DNA from: Poa pratensis | Lineage: Eukaryota; Streptophyta; Magnoliopsida; Poales; Poaceae | Direction: 5' to 3' | Length of the DNA: 64,000 nt | Assembly: GCA_947311845.1 (NCBI GenBank) | Contig: CAMZMU010000055.1 | Coordinates: 20,084,221 to 20,148,220 of the forward strand | In this document: one piece after another, positions 1-11,935 of the stretch | Position numbering within the stretch: position 1 is the first letter of the stretch | Layout of the letters: every line of letters starts with the position of its first letter | Position numbers and translations under genes: made by a program | Notes under the pieces: model-generated | What the model was told of the DNA's origin: nothing | Databases searched by the model: none | The model's input: only the letters and a program-made list of their open reading frames with translations

Positions 1-1172
1 TCGACTTCGGCGGCGTCTACGACAGCCTCAAGGCCGGCGCGCACGACGCGCGGATCGACCCGCTCCTCGCCAAGGGGCTCAAGGTCAAGGCCAAGAAGAT
101 GGAGCGCCTCGTCGCCGCCACCTCCAAGCTCTGCTCCGAGATGGAGGCGCTCGGCGAGCTGGAGGCCGACGAGCGGAAGCTCACCTCCCGCGGCTGGATC
201 CGCCACAGCGGGCCCATCCCGGCCATGCTCACCGACCCGCAGCCGCTGATGTCCGGTGGAGGAGCCGACACGTTCGGCGCCGACTCGCTCCGGCAGGAGA
301 TCAAGACGCAGCTGCTCAAGGTGCGCCGGCTCAAGGAGGAGTCCCTGTGGAACCAGAGCTACGAGAAGGCCGTCGGCCTCATGGCGCGCGCCGCCTGCGC
401 GGTGTTCGGCCGCATATGTACCGTCTTCGGCCAGTTCGTTCCCGGCCTCCCTCCGCCGATGCCGTGCACCGCCAGCGACAGCGTGCAGACAAGGCTGTCC
501 AAGCTGCTGAGCCCGCGGGCGGGCAAGGCGAGGGCGTCGTCGGGGCCGATCACACGGCGGGAGCGGGAAGGGGCGCCGTCCCGAGTTCACCCACCGATGC
601 AGCTAAGCAATTCGTGCCCGATCATCGGCCTCAGGCCGCTGACGGGGAAGAAGCCCGGCGTCGACTGGCGCAAGCTCCTGGACGCGCCGCCCAGCACCCT
701 CGGCGGCTCGGGGCTGGACCAGCAGTACGCGAACGTGATCGTGTCCGCGGAGGAGCTGCTGCAGATGGAGGCCGAGGGGCGGCAGGAGGAAGCCAACGCG
801 GAGCGCGCGGAGATGTACGAGATGCTGCCCGGGAAGCTCCGGGCGGCGGTGCGGTCGAAGCTGCGGGACTGGTGGCGGGACCCGGGACCGCTGGACGCCG
901 GCTTGGCCGAGGGGTGGAAGGAGGCGGTGGAGCGAATCATGGCGTGGCTGGGCCCGATGGCGCGCGACACGGTGCAGTGGCAGGCGGAGCGGACCATGGA
1001 TCGAACGCGGCGGTTCGACGGCGGGACGCGCGTGTACGTGCTGCAGACGCTGCGGTGGGCGGACAAGGAGAAGGCCGAGGCGGCCATCGTCGAGGTGCTC
1101 GTCGCGCTCAGTTGCATCTGCTGGTACGAAGAACGACGGCGCGGCTCCGTCAGACTCCCGTCGATCCATTGA
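1..1172 (+). CDS. DUF668 / PSK-SIMULATOR-like protein, 5'-partial
   Basis: The frame is open from base 3 to a TGA at 1170-1172, giving 389 visible residues; the N-terminus lies outside the window. The fragment starts in the segment that normally follows the N-terminal DUF3475 domain. It then has the family's conserved central stretch (LKEESLWNQSYEKAV, about residues 110-125), a low-complexity Pro/Ser/Arg linker, and a C-terminal DUF668-type block beginning at STLGGSGLDQQYANVIV (about residue 230) and running to CICWYEERRR. Plant members (PSI1 group) are cytoplasmic or membrane-associated proteins linked to phytosulfokine and growth signalling; that role is family knowledge, not visible here. 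In this copy the usual alanine-rich start of DUF668 is replaced by GGSGLDQQ. Codon use is strongly GC-rich, as in grass monoexonic genes. No frame breaks are seen. The + frames at 256-510 and 347-1246 are shadows. Confidence 0.82.
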   Translation, partial: DFGGVYDSLKAGAHDARIDPLLAKGLKVKAKKMERLVAATSKLCSEMEALGELEADERKLTSRGWIRHSGPIPAMLTDPQPLMSGGGADTFGADSLRQEIKTQLLKVRRLKEESLWNQSYEKAVGLMARAACAVFGRICTVFGQFVPGLPPPMPCTASDSVQTRLSKLLSPRAGKARASSGPITRREREGAPSRVHPPMQLSNSCPIIGLRPLTGKKPGVDWRKLLDAPPSTLGGSGLDQQYANVIVSAEELLQMEAEGRQEEANAERAEMYEMLPGKLRAAVRSKLRDWWRDPGPLDAGLAEGWKEAVERIMAWLGPMARDTVQWQAERTMDRTRRFDGGTRVYVLQTLRWADKEKAEAAIVEVLVALSCICWYEERRRGSVRLPSIH

Positions 1173-1782
1173 ACCGTTCAACGACGATGATGTGCAAACC
1201 CATTGTTTTTTTTAATTTTTCTTCGATTCGTTTGTCAAAGCATTGATTTGAAGAGTTGATTTTTTGGGAGGTTGATAGCTCAGATTAGTAGAGTACTGTG
1301 TTCAACGCGCTAGTGACTGGTTGTAGACCGGTAGTAGCGGTAATAGTTTGAAATTTGGAGGGAGAAAAGCACAGGTCCAATGGTGGTTTACTGTCAGTGG
1401 TTTGAGACTGGCATGCCGGGCTCGCGTGTCGGTCTAACGCTGCTAACAGCGTCCGGTGTAGCATAAGCTGTCAGATGGAAATTCAGATTGTACAGTACAA
1501 TACATTATTGATTCTTTGAAATTTGTGGGGAATTGTTCAAGCAAGCAGCAAATTCGTTCTCTTCTCGAGTAAAAGATGGTAGGCAAAGTCTTAGACGCTC
1601 AGCTACCGGCGTTGAATATTTTGGTCTCTATCTCCACACGGTGAATGTGTGGTGGTGCATGCTATTTAGGAGTGCGCCACAAGGGAAAAAATTGTGGATA
1701 AAATAAGCGAAAATGATGCACTCTATATCCGTAAATGAACGATCTGAATGGGACTCAACGACCAAGGAGAGCGACTAACACA
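1173..1782. other. 3' flank of the DUF668 gene
   Basis: AT-richer sequence after the stop codon, with no coding pattern. It probably holds the 3' UTR and downstream flank. I recognise no element here. The last part (from about 1740) is one arm of an imperfect repeat that recurs at about 2565-2625. Confidence 0.4.
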
Positions 1783-1784
1783 TA

Positions 1785-2545
1785 CTCCCTCCGTTTCTAA
1801 ATACTTCCTCCATTTTAGGGATGGCAATGGGTACCCATTACCCTTTTACCCTACGGGTAAAACCCTATTAGGGTAAGGGTATGGGATAAAAAATTACCCA
1901 TGGTACATAAATAGGAAAATATCATACCCATCGGTAGAGAGGGTACGGGTATGGGATCGTATAACCCCTACCCGCGTACCCATGTACCCACATAATATTT
2001 GACAAGTGAGTCTAAACTTTCACGCACGGATACATGAATAGGGATTATGCATGAGGCTACAATCGTAATTCAAAGATATAGGCAGGGATTGCTCGCTAAC
2101 CCTCCGCGGATGGCGCACCATCCGGTGACTACCTCACTATACCGATAATTTAGCTATTCCTAATATTATATCTAATCTATCTGATTCGCGTGATCACGTC
2201 TCGACTCCTGATATAGCAAAACAATGAAATATAGCTCTTCTGCATGAGTTATGTGTTGTTTTTACGACTATTTTCTGTCCAATTTTACGTGTTTTAAACG
2301 TGGGTATTTTTACCCGCATGTACCCATCTACCCTGTCGGGTGACGGGTATGGGAAAAAGTTGTACCCGTTGACGGGTATGGGTAAGTGTGACGGGTAAGA
2401 TCGTAGTTGACGGGTAAGGGTATGGGGTGGCTCCACCCTTACCCATACCCTGCGGGTGCCATCATTACTCCATTTCATAACATAAGATGTTTTAGACATT
2501 TTAATATGGACCAAATACATAGCAAAAATGAGCGAAAAAATTGCA
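1785..2545. repeat. Stowaway-like MITE remnant split by a hAT element
   Basis: Position 1785 begins CTCCCTCCGTTTCTAAATA, the classic grass Stowaway (Tc1/mariner) terminus, preceded by a TA dinucleotide at 1783-1784. After the hAT insertion (1816-2467) the sequence resumes at 2476 with the family's internal motif (AAGATGTTTTAGACATTTT then AATATGGACC). The opposite terminus is not recognisable, so this is a half element. Confidence 0.6.
1816..2467. mobile_element. hAT-type MITE, 652 bp, with 8-bp TSD
   Basis: The element begins TAGGGATGGCA and ends TGCCATCATTA, an imperfect terminal inverted repeat. It is flanked by the exact 8-bp duplication CTCCATTT at 1808-1815 and 2468-2475, the length expected for hAT insertion. 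Both ends are dense in GGGTA/TACCC-type motifs (GGGTACCC, GGGTATGGG), giving a strong foldback subterminal region. There is no transposase frame, so it is non-autonomous. Confidence 0.85.
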
Positions 2546-2625
2546 CCCGTGATCCGTAGATACTCGATCTGAATGAAATTCAACCGATGCAGGGCCAAAG
2601 AGAGCTGCTAACACATACTCCCCGC

Positions 2626-3576
2626 AGGCTTCGTTTACTTCTACAGTAATATATTTCAGTCAATTCAGATCATCCTGGATCCTAAAAAATCCCAAAAGTA
2701 TGTTTACAAGACCGGTTTAATCTTAAAATATCCCCAAAAACCACCTCATCTTTTGTAGATTTTGAACACTAAACCATACCAGTGTATTGGGATGAACAAA
2801 TATTTGTGACGATTTGATTGAATTGCGTGAAAAGAAAGAATTTCAGCAAATCACCTCCCATCCCCATTTCTCTTGGCACTAAAATTACACCCCTAATAAT
2901 AAAGAAGACCCTAATTTGATGACTAGGGTTTTCTTCCTCCCCATGGCCCCGGTGACAAGAGGAGAGTAAGAGCACTGTTGTGGCTTTACCTATGGCTTCC
3001 TCGGGGGCGACAACACTATTCTTACCCTATGTTCCCGGAGTTTCGCCAAACCATTCTATAAAACCCGGCTCAGATTCAACACTACAGCTACAAGATATAT
3101 GTATAGTTAACAACAGAGTGTTACACTTCGTTGCACTACCCGAGCTATAGTACGAATAGATCTCATTGTTTCATTTGTGAACCAATGGCTTAGGTGCAAA
3201 GCACGGTACTCAACACCCTCACTTCTCGAAGCAACGCCAGAGGAGCCGCATCTGAGGTAGAGATTGTCTACTCACCAACTTTACATAAGATGCCCATGAT
3301 GACGAGGAAGAATAACTGAGGTATATGCCAAATTGGGTAAAAAAAGATGCCACATCAGTCCAGAAACAACTTCGGATAAGGTTTGAGATCGAATATGTCC
3401 AATCGGTGAAAATAAATGACGAGAAAAATATGTAATTTTCTCAGGAGACAAAAAACGCTACTCTAGGAAATAGTACTCTTCACGAAAATAAAACGGTTTC
3501 GCTAATTCTCAACTATCTAAGATTTAGATTAGATTCTAGTCAACTCCATCACCATTGGACTATTGTGCCAAGATCT
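2626..3576. other. intergenic, nothing recognised
   Basis: Mixed-composition sequence. Only short chance frames occur (for example 2769-2975 on the minus strand), with no domain, splice pattern or repeat structure that I can support. Confidence 0.3.
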
Positions 3577-3583
3577 CTCATAG

Positions 3584-3743
3584 CCAGGGGCGTAGCCAGG
3601 CCCCAGGCTACATGGGCTCTGGCCTGGGGCGTGGCAACATGATCCTTTAATGATTGTAGCTATAATGACACTGTTTAGTACTAATTTTTTTACTGTAGTT
3701 TAAGGTTGGCCCTGGGGGTGGCTCAATCCTGTCTACGTTACTG
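3584..3743. mobile_element. short hAT-type MITE, 160 bp
   Basis: It starts CCAGGGGCGTAGCCAGG and ends CCTGTCTACGTTACTG. The reverse complement of the end matches the start at 12 of 16 positions. The 7-bp CTCATAG flanks it on both sides (3577-3583 and 3744-3750), one base short of a full hAT 8-mer. The GGGGCGTAGCCAGG terminus is typical of small grass hAT derivatives. Confidence 0.75.
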
Positions 3744-3750
3744 CTCATAG

Positions 3751-4958
3751 TTGCAGGGAAGGCGCGGCTTGCCGAAAGGTGGAGAGAGCGGCGCTCGCCG
3801 GAGGTGAAGAAGAAGACCAGATGGAGAGGTGGCGGTGACGTCAATCGACTGAAACTACGCGTTAGACGGACCCAAAATAAAATATACTGCAGACATCATA
3901 CTCCATCTGAAAGGTTCAGAATGACATTCCGAATCACTCTGCCAAGTGGCTGAATCCATCTACGGTCGTAATGGCATGGCACCGAACAGTCTGAACCCAC
4001 ACGCCGCGCGCTTTTATCTTAATCCGCATGCAAGTTCGGTAGTAGTAGCTTAGCTAGGAGATCATAAACAAATTGGTTAGCTCAACGATTAGCAGAGCCA
4101 AACTAAATATTTCTGTATATTTTGATCTTAAAGAACCTGCAATGAAAAAGAAAGAACCTACTCAGAGGAAGCGTTCTAACTCACATGGCTCGAGACTAAT
4201 CTATACCTAGTTTAGTCGAAAAGAAGTTGCCAGTCAAAGGAAGCAAAGCAAGAGCCCGTGGATCTCTAATCCTAATCGCTACTGCTACTACTAATCCTGT
4301 GAGACTAATAAATAAATAAATAAATAAATAAATAAGGATATTCAACGCTGTAGCTTTCCGCTGCAAGCCATCGTCGTCGCCATCACCCACCTTCAGGCTT
4401 CAGTAGTCTGGTCAGTGCGCACCACCGCCTGTTTCCCGCGCTTAGAAACTAGTGCGCTCGTCGTCAAGACGGCACTTTCGCTCGCTCACCGCGTTTCCTG
4501 GCTGGCCATCGCACGCCAGCAGCGAGGCCACTATTCAACTCTTCTGCCGTCAGGCTTGCACTGCATGGCATGCAGTTGACGAGCGAGCTTCAGCGGCAGA
4601 CGCGCAGATGCAGTCATGCAGATATGAGCGTCGCCAATCATTCTCATATGTTGTTGGCATAAGAAATATTTGTTAGCCTCTGACTTTTTCTGTTTCTTTC
4701 TCTTGGTGCGCTGTGATTTGTGAAGCATTTCTGCTGGATCTATGCGTATAATGTGTTCAGTCAATCAGTCGTGTGTAATGTGTTGGGGAAAATAGGACGT
4801 GAGAACAGAGTCGGCACCAAAATGCGGTGGAGTATTAAACTCGAAAGGGAGATGTAAATCGTGTATAGTTAACAATACAATACATGACGATGGAGATCGG
4901 ACGTTTGTCTTTGTATAGTATGCCGGCTAACGTCCTGAACTCCGCCCGCAGTTTATGA
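3751..4958. other. intergenic with an (AATA)n microsatellite
   Basis: No gene is seen. A run of AATA/TAAA units occupies about 4308-4335. The stretch 4800-4958 may include the target flank or 5' remains of the LINE that follows; no matching duplication was found at the LINE's 3' end. Confidence 0.35.
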
Positions 4959-6314
4959 CAGCGTCAGGACTACGACCGCGACCGCTCCCGCGAGCACAAG
5001 GACAACGACCGCGACCGCTCCCGCGAGCGCAAGGACCGCCTGCGCAGCCGCTCTCGCCACGGGCAGCGCTGCGATGACCGCGAATCGCTGCGCTACCATC
5101 GCGACGATGACGGAGATGATGAGGACCGCTCCAACGGCCGCCGCGAGCCGGCGCGTCGTTCGTCCTACAAGGCCTCCAGCGCAAGGAGCCGTAGCCGCCA
5201 TGACGATTCCCGCGGTGACCTCGGGCACGGCCGCCACTCGAGATACAGCTATGGCCAGGGCAGCTCGCGCCATGCTATTTCGGCACTGCCTTCCCTCGTC
5301 ATCGGCACGCCCTCGTCGCCGTTCACCGCCCCGCCTGCGGCCTTCTGCGTCGCGGAGCCGACGCTCTCTGTTGACGAGGTCACGGAGAAGCTGCAGGACC
5401 TGTTCCGCATTGGCGCGACTAGCTTGCGCGCCGCGCTCCCGGCCATCCGCGGCCTGGAGCCCCCTCCACCGCCGCCGCCGACCTTCGGCTCCGTTTGCAG
5501 AGACTGGATCTCGGCCATTCGCGCCGCTCCGGCAGAGCTCGCCATTGGGTCCTCCCGTCTTGCGTCTCCGCCTCCCGTCTCCTTCGCTCTGCCCTCCGTG
5601 CCGCAGGTGGAGGCGCGCGACACTGAGCACGCCGCGGGGAGCGCTTGGGGCGTCGTCGACGCCTTGGTGGTCGCCTCCGTCGCGCGTGGCGCTCGGCCTG
5701 AAGCCGACGACGGGCGCATCGTGCCCACAAGCTGGGACGAAGAAGACAACGAGGGGGAGGAAGAAGCTGTGGCCGTGCAAGGGGCCACCGAAGCTGTTCT
5801 GGGCGGCGTCGCGTGCCACTTCGCCCCTGGAGGCATGGACGCGTCGGCAGCCATCTCCATGGACGAGCGCGACGAAGAAGCGGCAATCGGGGACCTCCTC
5901 TCCCCATCTGTGCAAGCGGACACCGCTGCGATCGCGACGGCGCAGAGGGCCGTGGCTGACTTTTTCAGTCAGGCCGCGGTGCCGCTGCTTCCTACGCCAG
6001 CTCCTAGGCCACCAGCGGGGCCACTTCCTCCACGGCGCAGCGACAGGCTCGCTGAGAAGCCGCTGATGCCCGCCGTCGACAAGGCCAAGAATGTGCTGTT
6101 CACCAAGATGGGAATCAAGGTCCTGGAGATGCCTCTCGTGAAGGCGACGCACGAATTCTACAAGACGGCGATGCCTGATGTTGCTGTTGCTGCTGTGTCC
6201 ACGCTGCTCAAGCTCAATCTGCCGTCCGTCCTCGCGGCGGACGAGGCGCTCATCGCCATGGCGGGAGCAGGAGGAACTGAGCTGGCTGCTACTGCCGTCG
6301 ACGCGTCCGCATAA
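4959..6314 (+). CDS. LINE ORF1 (nucleic-acid-binding protein), 5'-truncated
   Basis: A frame of about 450 codons, open from 4959 to the TAA at 6312-6314. The N-terminal part is an RS/RD-rich basic tract (repeated DRDRSRE-type units, about residues 5-90). A proline-rich middle follows. The C-terminal segment PPRRSDRLAEKP, followed by a hydrophobic helix-like region, is typical of grass LINE ORF1. No CCHC knuckle is visible. Grass LINE ORF1 proteins are expected to bind the element RNA. No methionine start is supported because the 5' end is lost. Confidence 0.7.
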   Translation, partial: QRQDYDRDRSREHKDNDRDRSRERKDRLRSRSRHGQRCDDRESLRYHRDDDGDDEDRSNGRREPARRSSYKASSARSRSRHDDSRGDLGHGRHSRYSYGQGSSRHAISALPSLVIGTPSSPFTAPPAAFCVAEPTLSVDEVTEKLQDLFRIGATSLRAALPAIRGLEPPPPPPPTFGSVCRDWISAIRAAPAELAIGSSRLASPPPVSFALPSVPQVEARDTEHAAGSAWGVVDALVVASVARGARPEADDGRIVPTSWDEEDNEGEEEAVAVQGATEAVLGGVACHFAPGGMDASAAISMDERDEEAAIGDLLSPSVQADTAAIATAQRAVADFFSQAAVPLLPTPAPRPPAGPLPPRRSDRLAEKPLMPAVDKAKNVLFTKMGIKVLEMPLVKATHEFYKTAMPDVAVAAVSTLLKLNLPSVLAADEALIAMAGAGGTELAATAVDASA

Positions 6315-6552
6315 TCCTCTGCTGCCAAGTATCTGTGTTTTTATTTGTTCGACTGCTGAGACCTTGCACTGCACGTTAAGAACTATCCGGATTTATCCTC
6401 TCCGCGAAGCAACTCCTCGCCAACAAACTTGCGAAGCAATTTTTCGCCGATCGAATCATCCTCTTCCTCAACCTCGTCGCGCTCTCCAAGCTAGCATCAG
6501 CACTCAGAAACTCTTTCTGCCACCCCACCTTGCCGCCGCTGCAAACTTCGAA

Positions 6553-9500
6553 ATGTTGGGCCTCATTTTGGACATCATCTTCTGGAATGTGCGTGGGCTA
6601 AACGATCAGGCCCGAAAAGATACAGTCAACGCAACCATTGCGCAAACCACTTGCCACATTGCCTGCTTTCAGGAGACAAAGCTGGATTTCATCGATCAGC
6701 AGACTGCTGCGTATATTGGGGGATCTAGGCTGCGGTCTTTTGCCCACCGCCCCGCCACTGGAACGAGGGGGGGTATTCTGTTGCTTTGGGATGAAGATCA
6801 CGTCAGCATCACAAACATTCATATTGGCGCTCACCTTATTTCTGCTGACGTCACTGTCCGCGCATGTGGCACCTTCTTCAAGCTCACCACTGTTTACGGA
6901 CCCTCTACGGACGCTGAAAAGAGAGCCTTCCTTGATGAAGCAATTGCTGCCGCACCCACGGATGACTCCAAGTGGCTTATCCTTGGAGATTTCAATCTCA
7001 TTTATCAGGCTGCAGACAAGAACAACGCCAACTTGAACCTGCGTCTCATGGGCCAATTTAGGAACGCTCTTAACACCTGCCATCTCAAAGAGATCAAGCT
7101 GCTGAACCGCAAGTATACCTGGAGCAACGAGAGAGTGGATCCAACCCTTGTCCGGCTTGACCGGGCGTTCTGCAACGCTAGCTGGGACCTGACTTTCGAC
7201 TCCCACACCCTTCAAGCTCTCTCATCCTCGCTCTCGGATCACTGCCCTCTCCTGCTCTCGAACCACAGTGGCCCCCGCAAGCCACCTTTCTTCCGCTTTG
7301 AGAATTTCTGGACAAAGATGCCGGGTTTCCTCGACGTTGTGACCTCAGCTTGGAACCAAGCCTCCTCCCACACTCAGCCTGTTCACATCCTCAACCATAA
7401 GCTCAAGACTGTTGCGAGAAAGCTTCGCTTTTGGAGTAGGAGTCTGTTCTCCAACCACAAGCAACAGCTCGTCATAGCCCTGGACGTCATCCTCCAACTT
7501 GACACTGCTCAAGAATCTAGAGCGTTAACACCTGTTGAGTCTACCCTCAGAGCTGCGCTAAAGCGCCGAGTGATGGGCCTTGCTGTTCTTGAGAGAGCTC
7601 GCAAGCGTCAGGCATCCAGAATCAACTACCTTCGTGAGGGAGATGCCAACACCAAATTCTTCCACCTTAGGGTGAACTCTCGCCGTCGGAAAAATGTCAT
7701 TCAGAGGCTAAGGCGCAATGGGGGATGGGTGACAAATCACGCGGAAAAGGAGCAACTCATCAGCGAGCACTTCTCATCCTCCTTGGGCGCCCCGCCCAAC
7801 CGCCTGCTTGATTTCAACTGGGATGCTATTGACCCTAATGTGGAGGACCTGGACGAGTTGGGGCTTCCTTTCTCCGAGGAGGAAATTAGAGAGGCCATTT
7901 TTGACCTTCCGGCGGACAAGGCTCCCGGGCCGGACGGTTTCACCTCCAACTTCTTCCGCTTCTGCTGGCCAACTGTCAAGGACGACCTCATGAAAGTGAT
8001 CAATGCCTTCTCTGAGCTCTCCATCAACAACTTTCAGGTCGTCAATAACGCCAACATTGCTCTTCTGCCAAAAAAGGAGGGGGCCGACTGCCTGAAGGAT
8101 TACCGCCCCATCAGCCTCATTCACATAATCCCCAAGATTATTGCTAAGGCAATGGCCTCTAGGCTGCGTCCTAAGATGAACGACATCGTCTCTTCTTGCC
8201 AAAGCGCTTTCATCAAGAACAGAAGCATCCACGACAATTTTATGTATGTCAGAAATGTGGCTCGTCGCCTTCATCAAAAGCACACCCCAGCCTTGCTGAT
8301 AAAGCTTGACATCGCTAAAGCTTTCGACACAGTTCGTTGGGACTACTTGCTGGACCTCATGCAACGGCTGGGCTTCCCTCCCCGTTGGCGAGCCTGGATG
8401 TCTTTGCTCTTCTCCACTGCCACCTCTAGGGTGCTCCTGAATGGCATCCCCGGAAATGAGATTATTCACGGTCGCGGTCTTAGGCAGGGAGATCCGCTTT
8501 CGCCGTTGCTCTTTGACATTGCAATCGACACGCTCCCTAAGATTCTCGAGCTGGCTACCGAAGCTGGGCTTCTTCAACCTCTGCCTGGCAACTTCATCAA
8601 ATCCCGCATTTCCTTGTATGCGGACGACGCGGTCATTTTTCTGAAGCCAGAGGCTCAGGACATCAGCAACCTCACTGCTCTTCTGGACAATTTTGGCTTG
8701 GTCACTGGCCTCCTGACGAATATCGAGAAGAGCTCTGTGGCCCCCATCCGTTGCGAGGAAATCGACCTTACCGCCACGCTTCTCAACTTCCCGGCTGCGC
8801 TGAACCAGTTCCCCATCAAGTACCTGGGTCTCCCTCTTGCCTTGGGCGGCTGAGGCGGGTGGACCTGCAGCCGTACATCGACAAGGTGGCATCTAGACTA
8901 AACCCTTACAAGACCAAATTCTTGAACCGTGCCGGATGCGACACTGTGGTCAAGTCGGTTCTCACGGCCTTGCCTATTTTCCTCCTCACGGCTATTAAGG
9001 CCGACAAAGCAACTTTGAAGGCTTTTGACAGGCTGCGTCGGGCCATGCTCTGGAATGCAAGCGACACGGTGACTGGAGGGAAATGCAAAGTGAGCTGGAC
9101 AAAGGTTTGCCGCCCAAAGAAGCTGGGAGGTCTCGGGATTCTGGACCTCGAAAAATTTGCTAGGGCTCTGCGGTTGCGTTGGCTGTGGTTTGAGTGGACT
9201 GCTCCCGAAAAGCCTTGGGTAGGGCTCGAAACGCCTAATGATGACACCGACAGGGAGCTGTTTAATGCTGCGACAAAAGTTACTATCGGGGATGGCCAGA
9301 CCGCTAGTTTTTGGTCCTCTTCGTGGCTGAATGGGACCTCGCCTAGGTCGCTTGCTCCTAAAATCTTCCAGGCGTCTAAGAAGAAGAAGCGATGTGTCAA
9401 GGACGCTCTTGCCAACCTCAGCTGGGTGGCGGACATCGCGGTTCATGAGTTCACTCTGGAGCACATCACGCAGTTTGTCAGCCTCTGGGACCTTCTGCAG

Positions 9501-10106
9501 GGCGTGACGCTGGACCCCAGTGCCGCGGACACCATCCTCTGGACGCTAACTCCAGATGGGAAATACTCGACGGGATCAGCTTATAAGGCGCAATTCATTG
9601 GATCCAACTCCTGCTCCTTCAACAACCTGGTCTGGAAAACGTGGGCGCCACCCAAATGCAGATTCTTCGCCTGGCTTGTGGTGCAGAACAGGCTGTGGAC
9701 TTCCGACCGCCTCGCGAAGAGGGGATGGCCGCACACTCCACTTTGCCAGCTGTGCAAGTGTCAGGACGAAACGGCAAGACACATCCTTTTCGAGTGCAGA
9801 TTCTCTAGACGCATCTGGCAGGCTGCAGCCTCGTGGCTTTCCTGCCCCTCCCTGGTGCAGGATATGGGCGCGGGCCGCCCCACTGTTCTCGACTATTGGC
9901 AGGCAATCTCCAAGTCTCCCACGGCGCACCCCAAAGGGCTCAAGTCAGCAATTACTCTGATCACCTGGGAAATTTGGAAGGAGCGAAACGCTAGAGTCTT
10001 CAACAACACCTTCTCGATGCCGTCGACTCTTTTTCAGAAGATCAAAGATGAGAGCCAGGAATGGATTCTGGCTGGAGATAAGCCTCTCGCTGAGGTTGTT
10101 GCTTAG
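6553..10106 (+). pseudogene. LINE ORF2: endonuclease, reverse transcriptase, zf-RVT; one frameshift
   Basis: From the ATG at 6553 the protein opens with an apurinic-type endonuclease (FWNVRGLND; QETKL with the catalytic Glu; GDFNLI; SDHCPLL). An L1-type reverse transcriptase follows (KDYRPISLI; LIKLDIAKAFDTVRWD; GLRQGDPLSPLLFDIA; catalytic YADD at about 8618). Near 8846-8850 the frame shifts by one base (consistent with a 1-nt loss) and a TGA would stop translation. The next frame continues the same protein to 10106 with thumb/connection sequence and a zf-RVT domain (FFAWLVVQNRLWTSDRLAKR; CxxC...HxxxxC at 9747-9797). No RNase H domain follows, unlike the LINE at 36.7 kb. All catalytic residues are present, so the break is recent or an assembly error. 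Confidence 0.9.
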
Positions 10107-10275
10107 AGGCGTCTGAAGTTATGACGATTTTTCTCTCTTTGAGACTCGACGGTGTTGGTTGATTGTATCTGTACATTTTTCATACCTGTTTTTACTTTGG
10201 CCTAGGCCGTGCTGTGTTTGTTCCTACTATATCATTATAAAAGGCAAAGCTTTTGCCCCGTTTCAAAAAAAAAAA

Positions 10276-11935
10276 GAGTAACGACGAGGAGATACGGTAG
10301 AAATCAAACAGCTTTTCACGAACAGACCGCTGCATTGGGGATTACAGTGAATGGATTTCCTCCACTGATTGATCAATCGACCCGCCTTTTTTTAGGGGAG
10401 TCCCATGTCAAGTCAACTCAACAAGCATCTGACTCAGATAAGATGACATGCATCTCTCAACTTTTAATTCGAAGTAGCTGATACAAAGTTTGCCTACAAA
10501 AAACGAGGTTCGGCTCTATACCCTTCTAGCGTAAGGAAGTTTGCGCTTCGCCGCCACCACCATGGCAAAAGATTTGGTAACATGCCGTTTTAAGCACATT
10601 GGAGATTGAAGAAAATAGAGAAGCATGTTCTACAAATTTTGCTTTCTCGTAGAAATATGATGTGTCAACAATGCCACACAGTTGCAACCACCTCGCCTTG
10701 AGCAATTTGTACTTACATGAACTGAAAGTCGCCATCAGTAACACACTTTCGTGTCCTCTAAATTCAGTTGCTCCTCACATTTGTCTTCACTAATGCTTCG
10801 ACTAGTCTGTTGAGCAGCTGGTACTAGTTGTACTCTTCCACGTATGCCTCCATTTTTGATAGCTTATCTTCCTCACGTTCGTCTTGACTGATATTTGTTT
10901 CTTAGTCTCCCGTCACAATATTCAGTTTCTAATCACCAGACTTTCTGGACTGCAAACCGTCCAGTATGTCAGTCAGTCTGCGTGTACATGGATCAAATTT
11001 CAGAGATGATACCTGTTCGAAGTTCTGAACTAGCCACACCCCATAAAAATGAAGGAAAATTCAACAGATTAACCAGATTGAGTATCAGCTTATGAGCAGA
11101 GCATGTTAAGAATCTGCGAAGTGTGCAACCCAACATGCTGCGTCATCTAATCTCAATTTAACTCTCGGAGAAGAATTTAGGACTCTTTTTCTGCAACATT
11201 TAACTTGCTACCTTTCTTGTAAAAGCATAGTATTTATTAGCTTCAGAGAACACTTTTTAAACGTCAGGAACTCCCACGAAAACTTTCTCAAGGCGACCCA
11301 AGTGATTCTTCGGTGTACGCAGCATCGTTATACTTTATTTGTTATGTTTGGCAACGTCATAGCAAAGCCTCTTCCATGAGAAACAATCCATGCAAAGCAA
11401 GTCAAGTGTTCCCAGGGAGAGTTTGAAGAACACAGAATTTATTTTCATGACAGAAGATGCATCCTTTTCCTTTGTTTTGTGCCTTAGTTTACTGATCTGC
11501 ATTTTCTTCTGGTATCCTTTAGCTAAGTAGCAACGAAAATCAGGGTAAAAGTTTAGGTACTGTATTTCTGGAGAACAAATAAGGTTAGACTTCGTGCCTT
11601 CTCTACCACCGTGAATGTGGTAAATATAATATCAGTACTAGATTCAATTCAGTGAAGTGTGTACCACTGTAAAGAGCAATTATTAATATCTCAACAAGGA
11701 TTGACAGCTTTAGAGAGTGCCAATTCCACATTGAAATGACCAGTTCATTTCAAGAAAAAAAATTGGTACGTCCATGTACTCCGACCAGGTCCTCAGGTAC
11801 CAACCATACATCCAAATACTCTACTTGAGGAATACTCCAACAACCAATCACAGCTAATTATTGCAACAAGGTAGCAGAAGTTCCCTCAATGAACTGAAAT
11901 AACTGAGTGGGTGGACATAAAGTTTGCTTCCGGTG
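10276..11935. other. intergenic, nothing recognised
   Basis: AT-rich sequence with only short chance reading frames. I see no conserved terminus, exon pattern or repeat. Confidence 0.3.

Larger units (their letters stand above)
4959..10275 (+). mobile_element. L1-type LINE, near full length
   Basis: The element carries ORF1 (about 4959-6314) and ORF2 (6553-10106), then a 3' UTR ending GGCAAAGCTTTTGCCCCG and an 11-A tail at 10265-10275. The ORF1 frame has a TGA at 4956-4958 directly upstream and no obvious start codon, so the 5' end is probably truncated near there. A target-site duplication could not be identified with confidence. The same type of 3' terminus (GGCAA...TTGCC...GTTTC then A-run) recurs at 17653-17706. 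Confidence 0.9.

Noticed and set aside
4308..4335. AATA run as a functional regulatory element
   Set aside because: A simple microsatellite; nothing else supports a function.
4953..6374. 473-codon minus-strand frame
   Set aside because: It is the antisense shadow of the GC-rich LINE ORF1.
4860..10310. Target-site duplication for the large LINE (GACGATGGAGAT versus GACGAGGAGATA)
   Set aside because: The two sequences match only with gaps, so they are not acceptable as a TSD.
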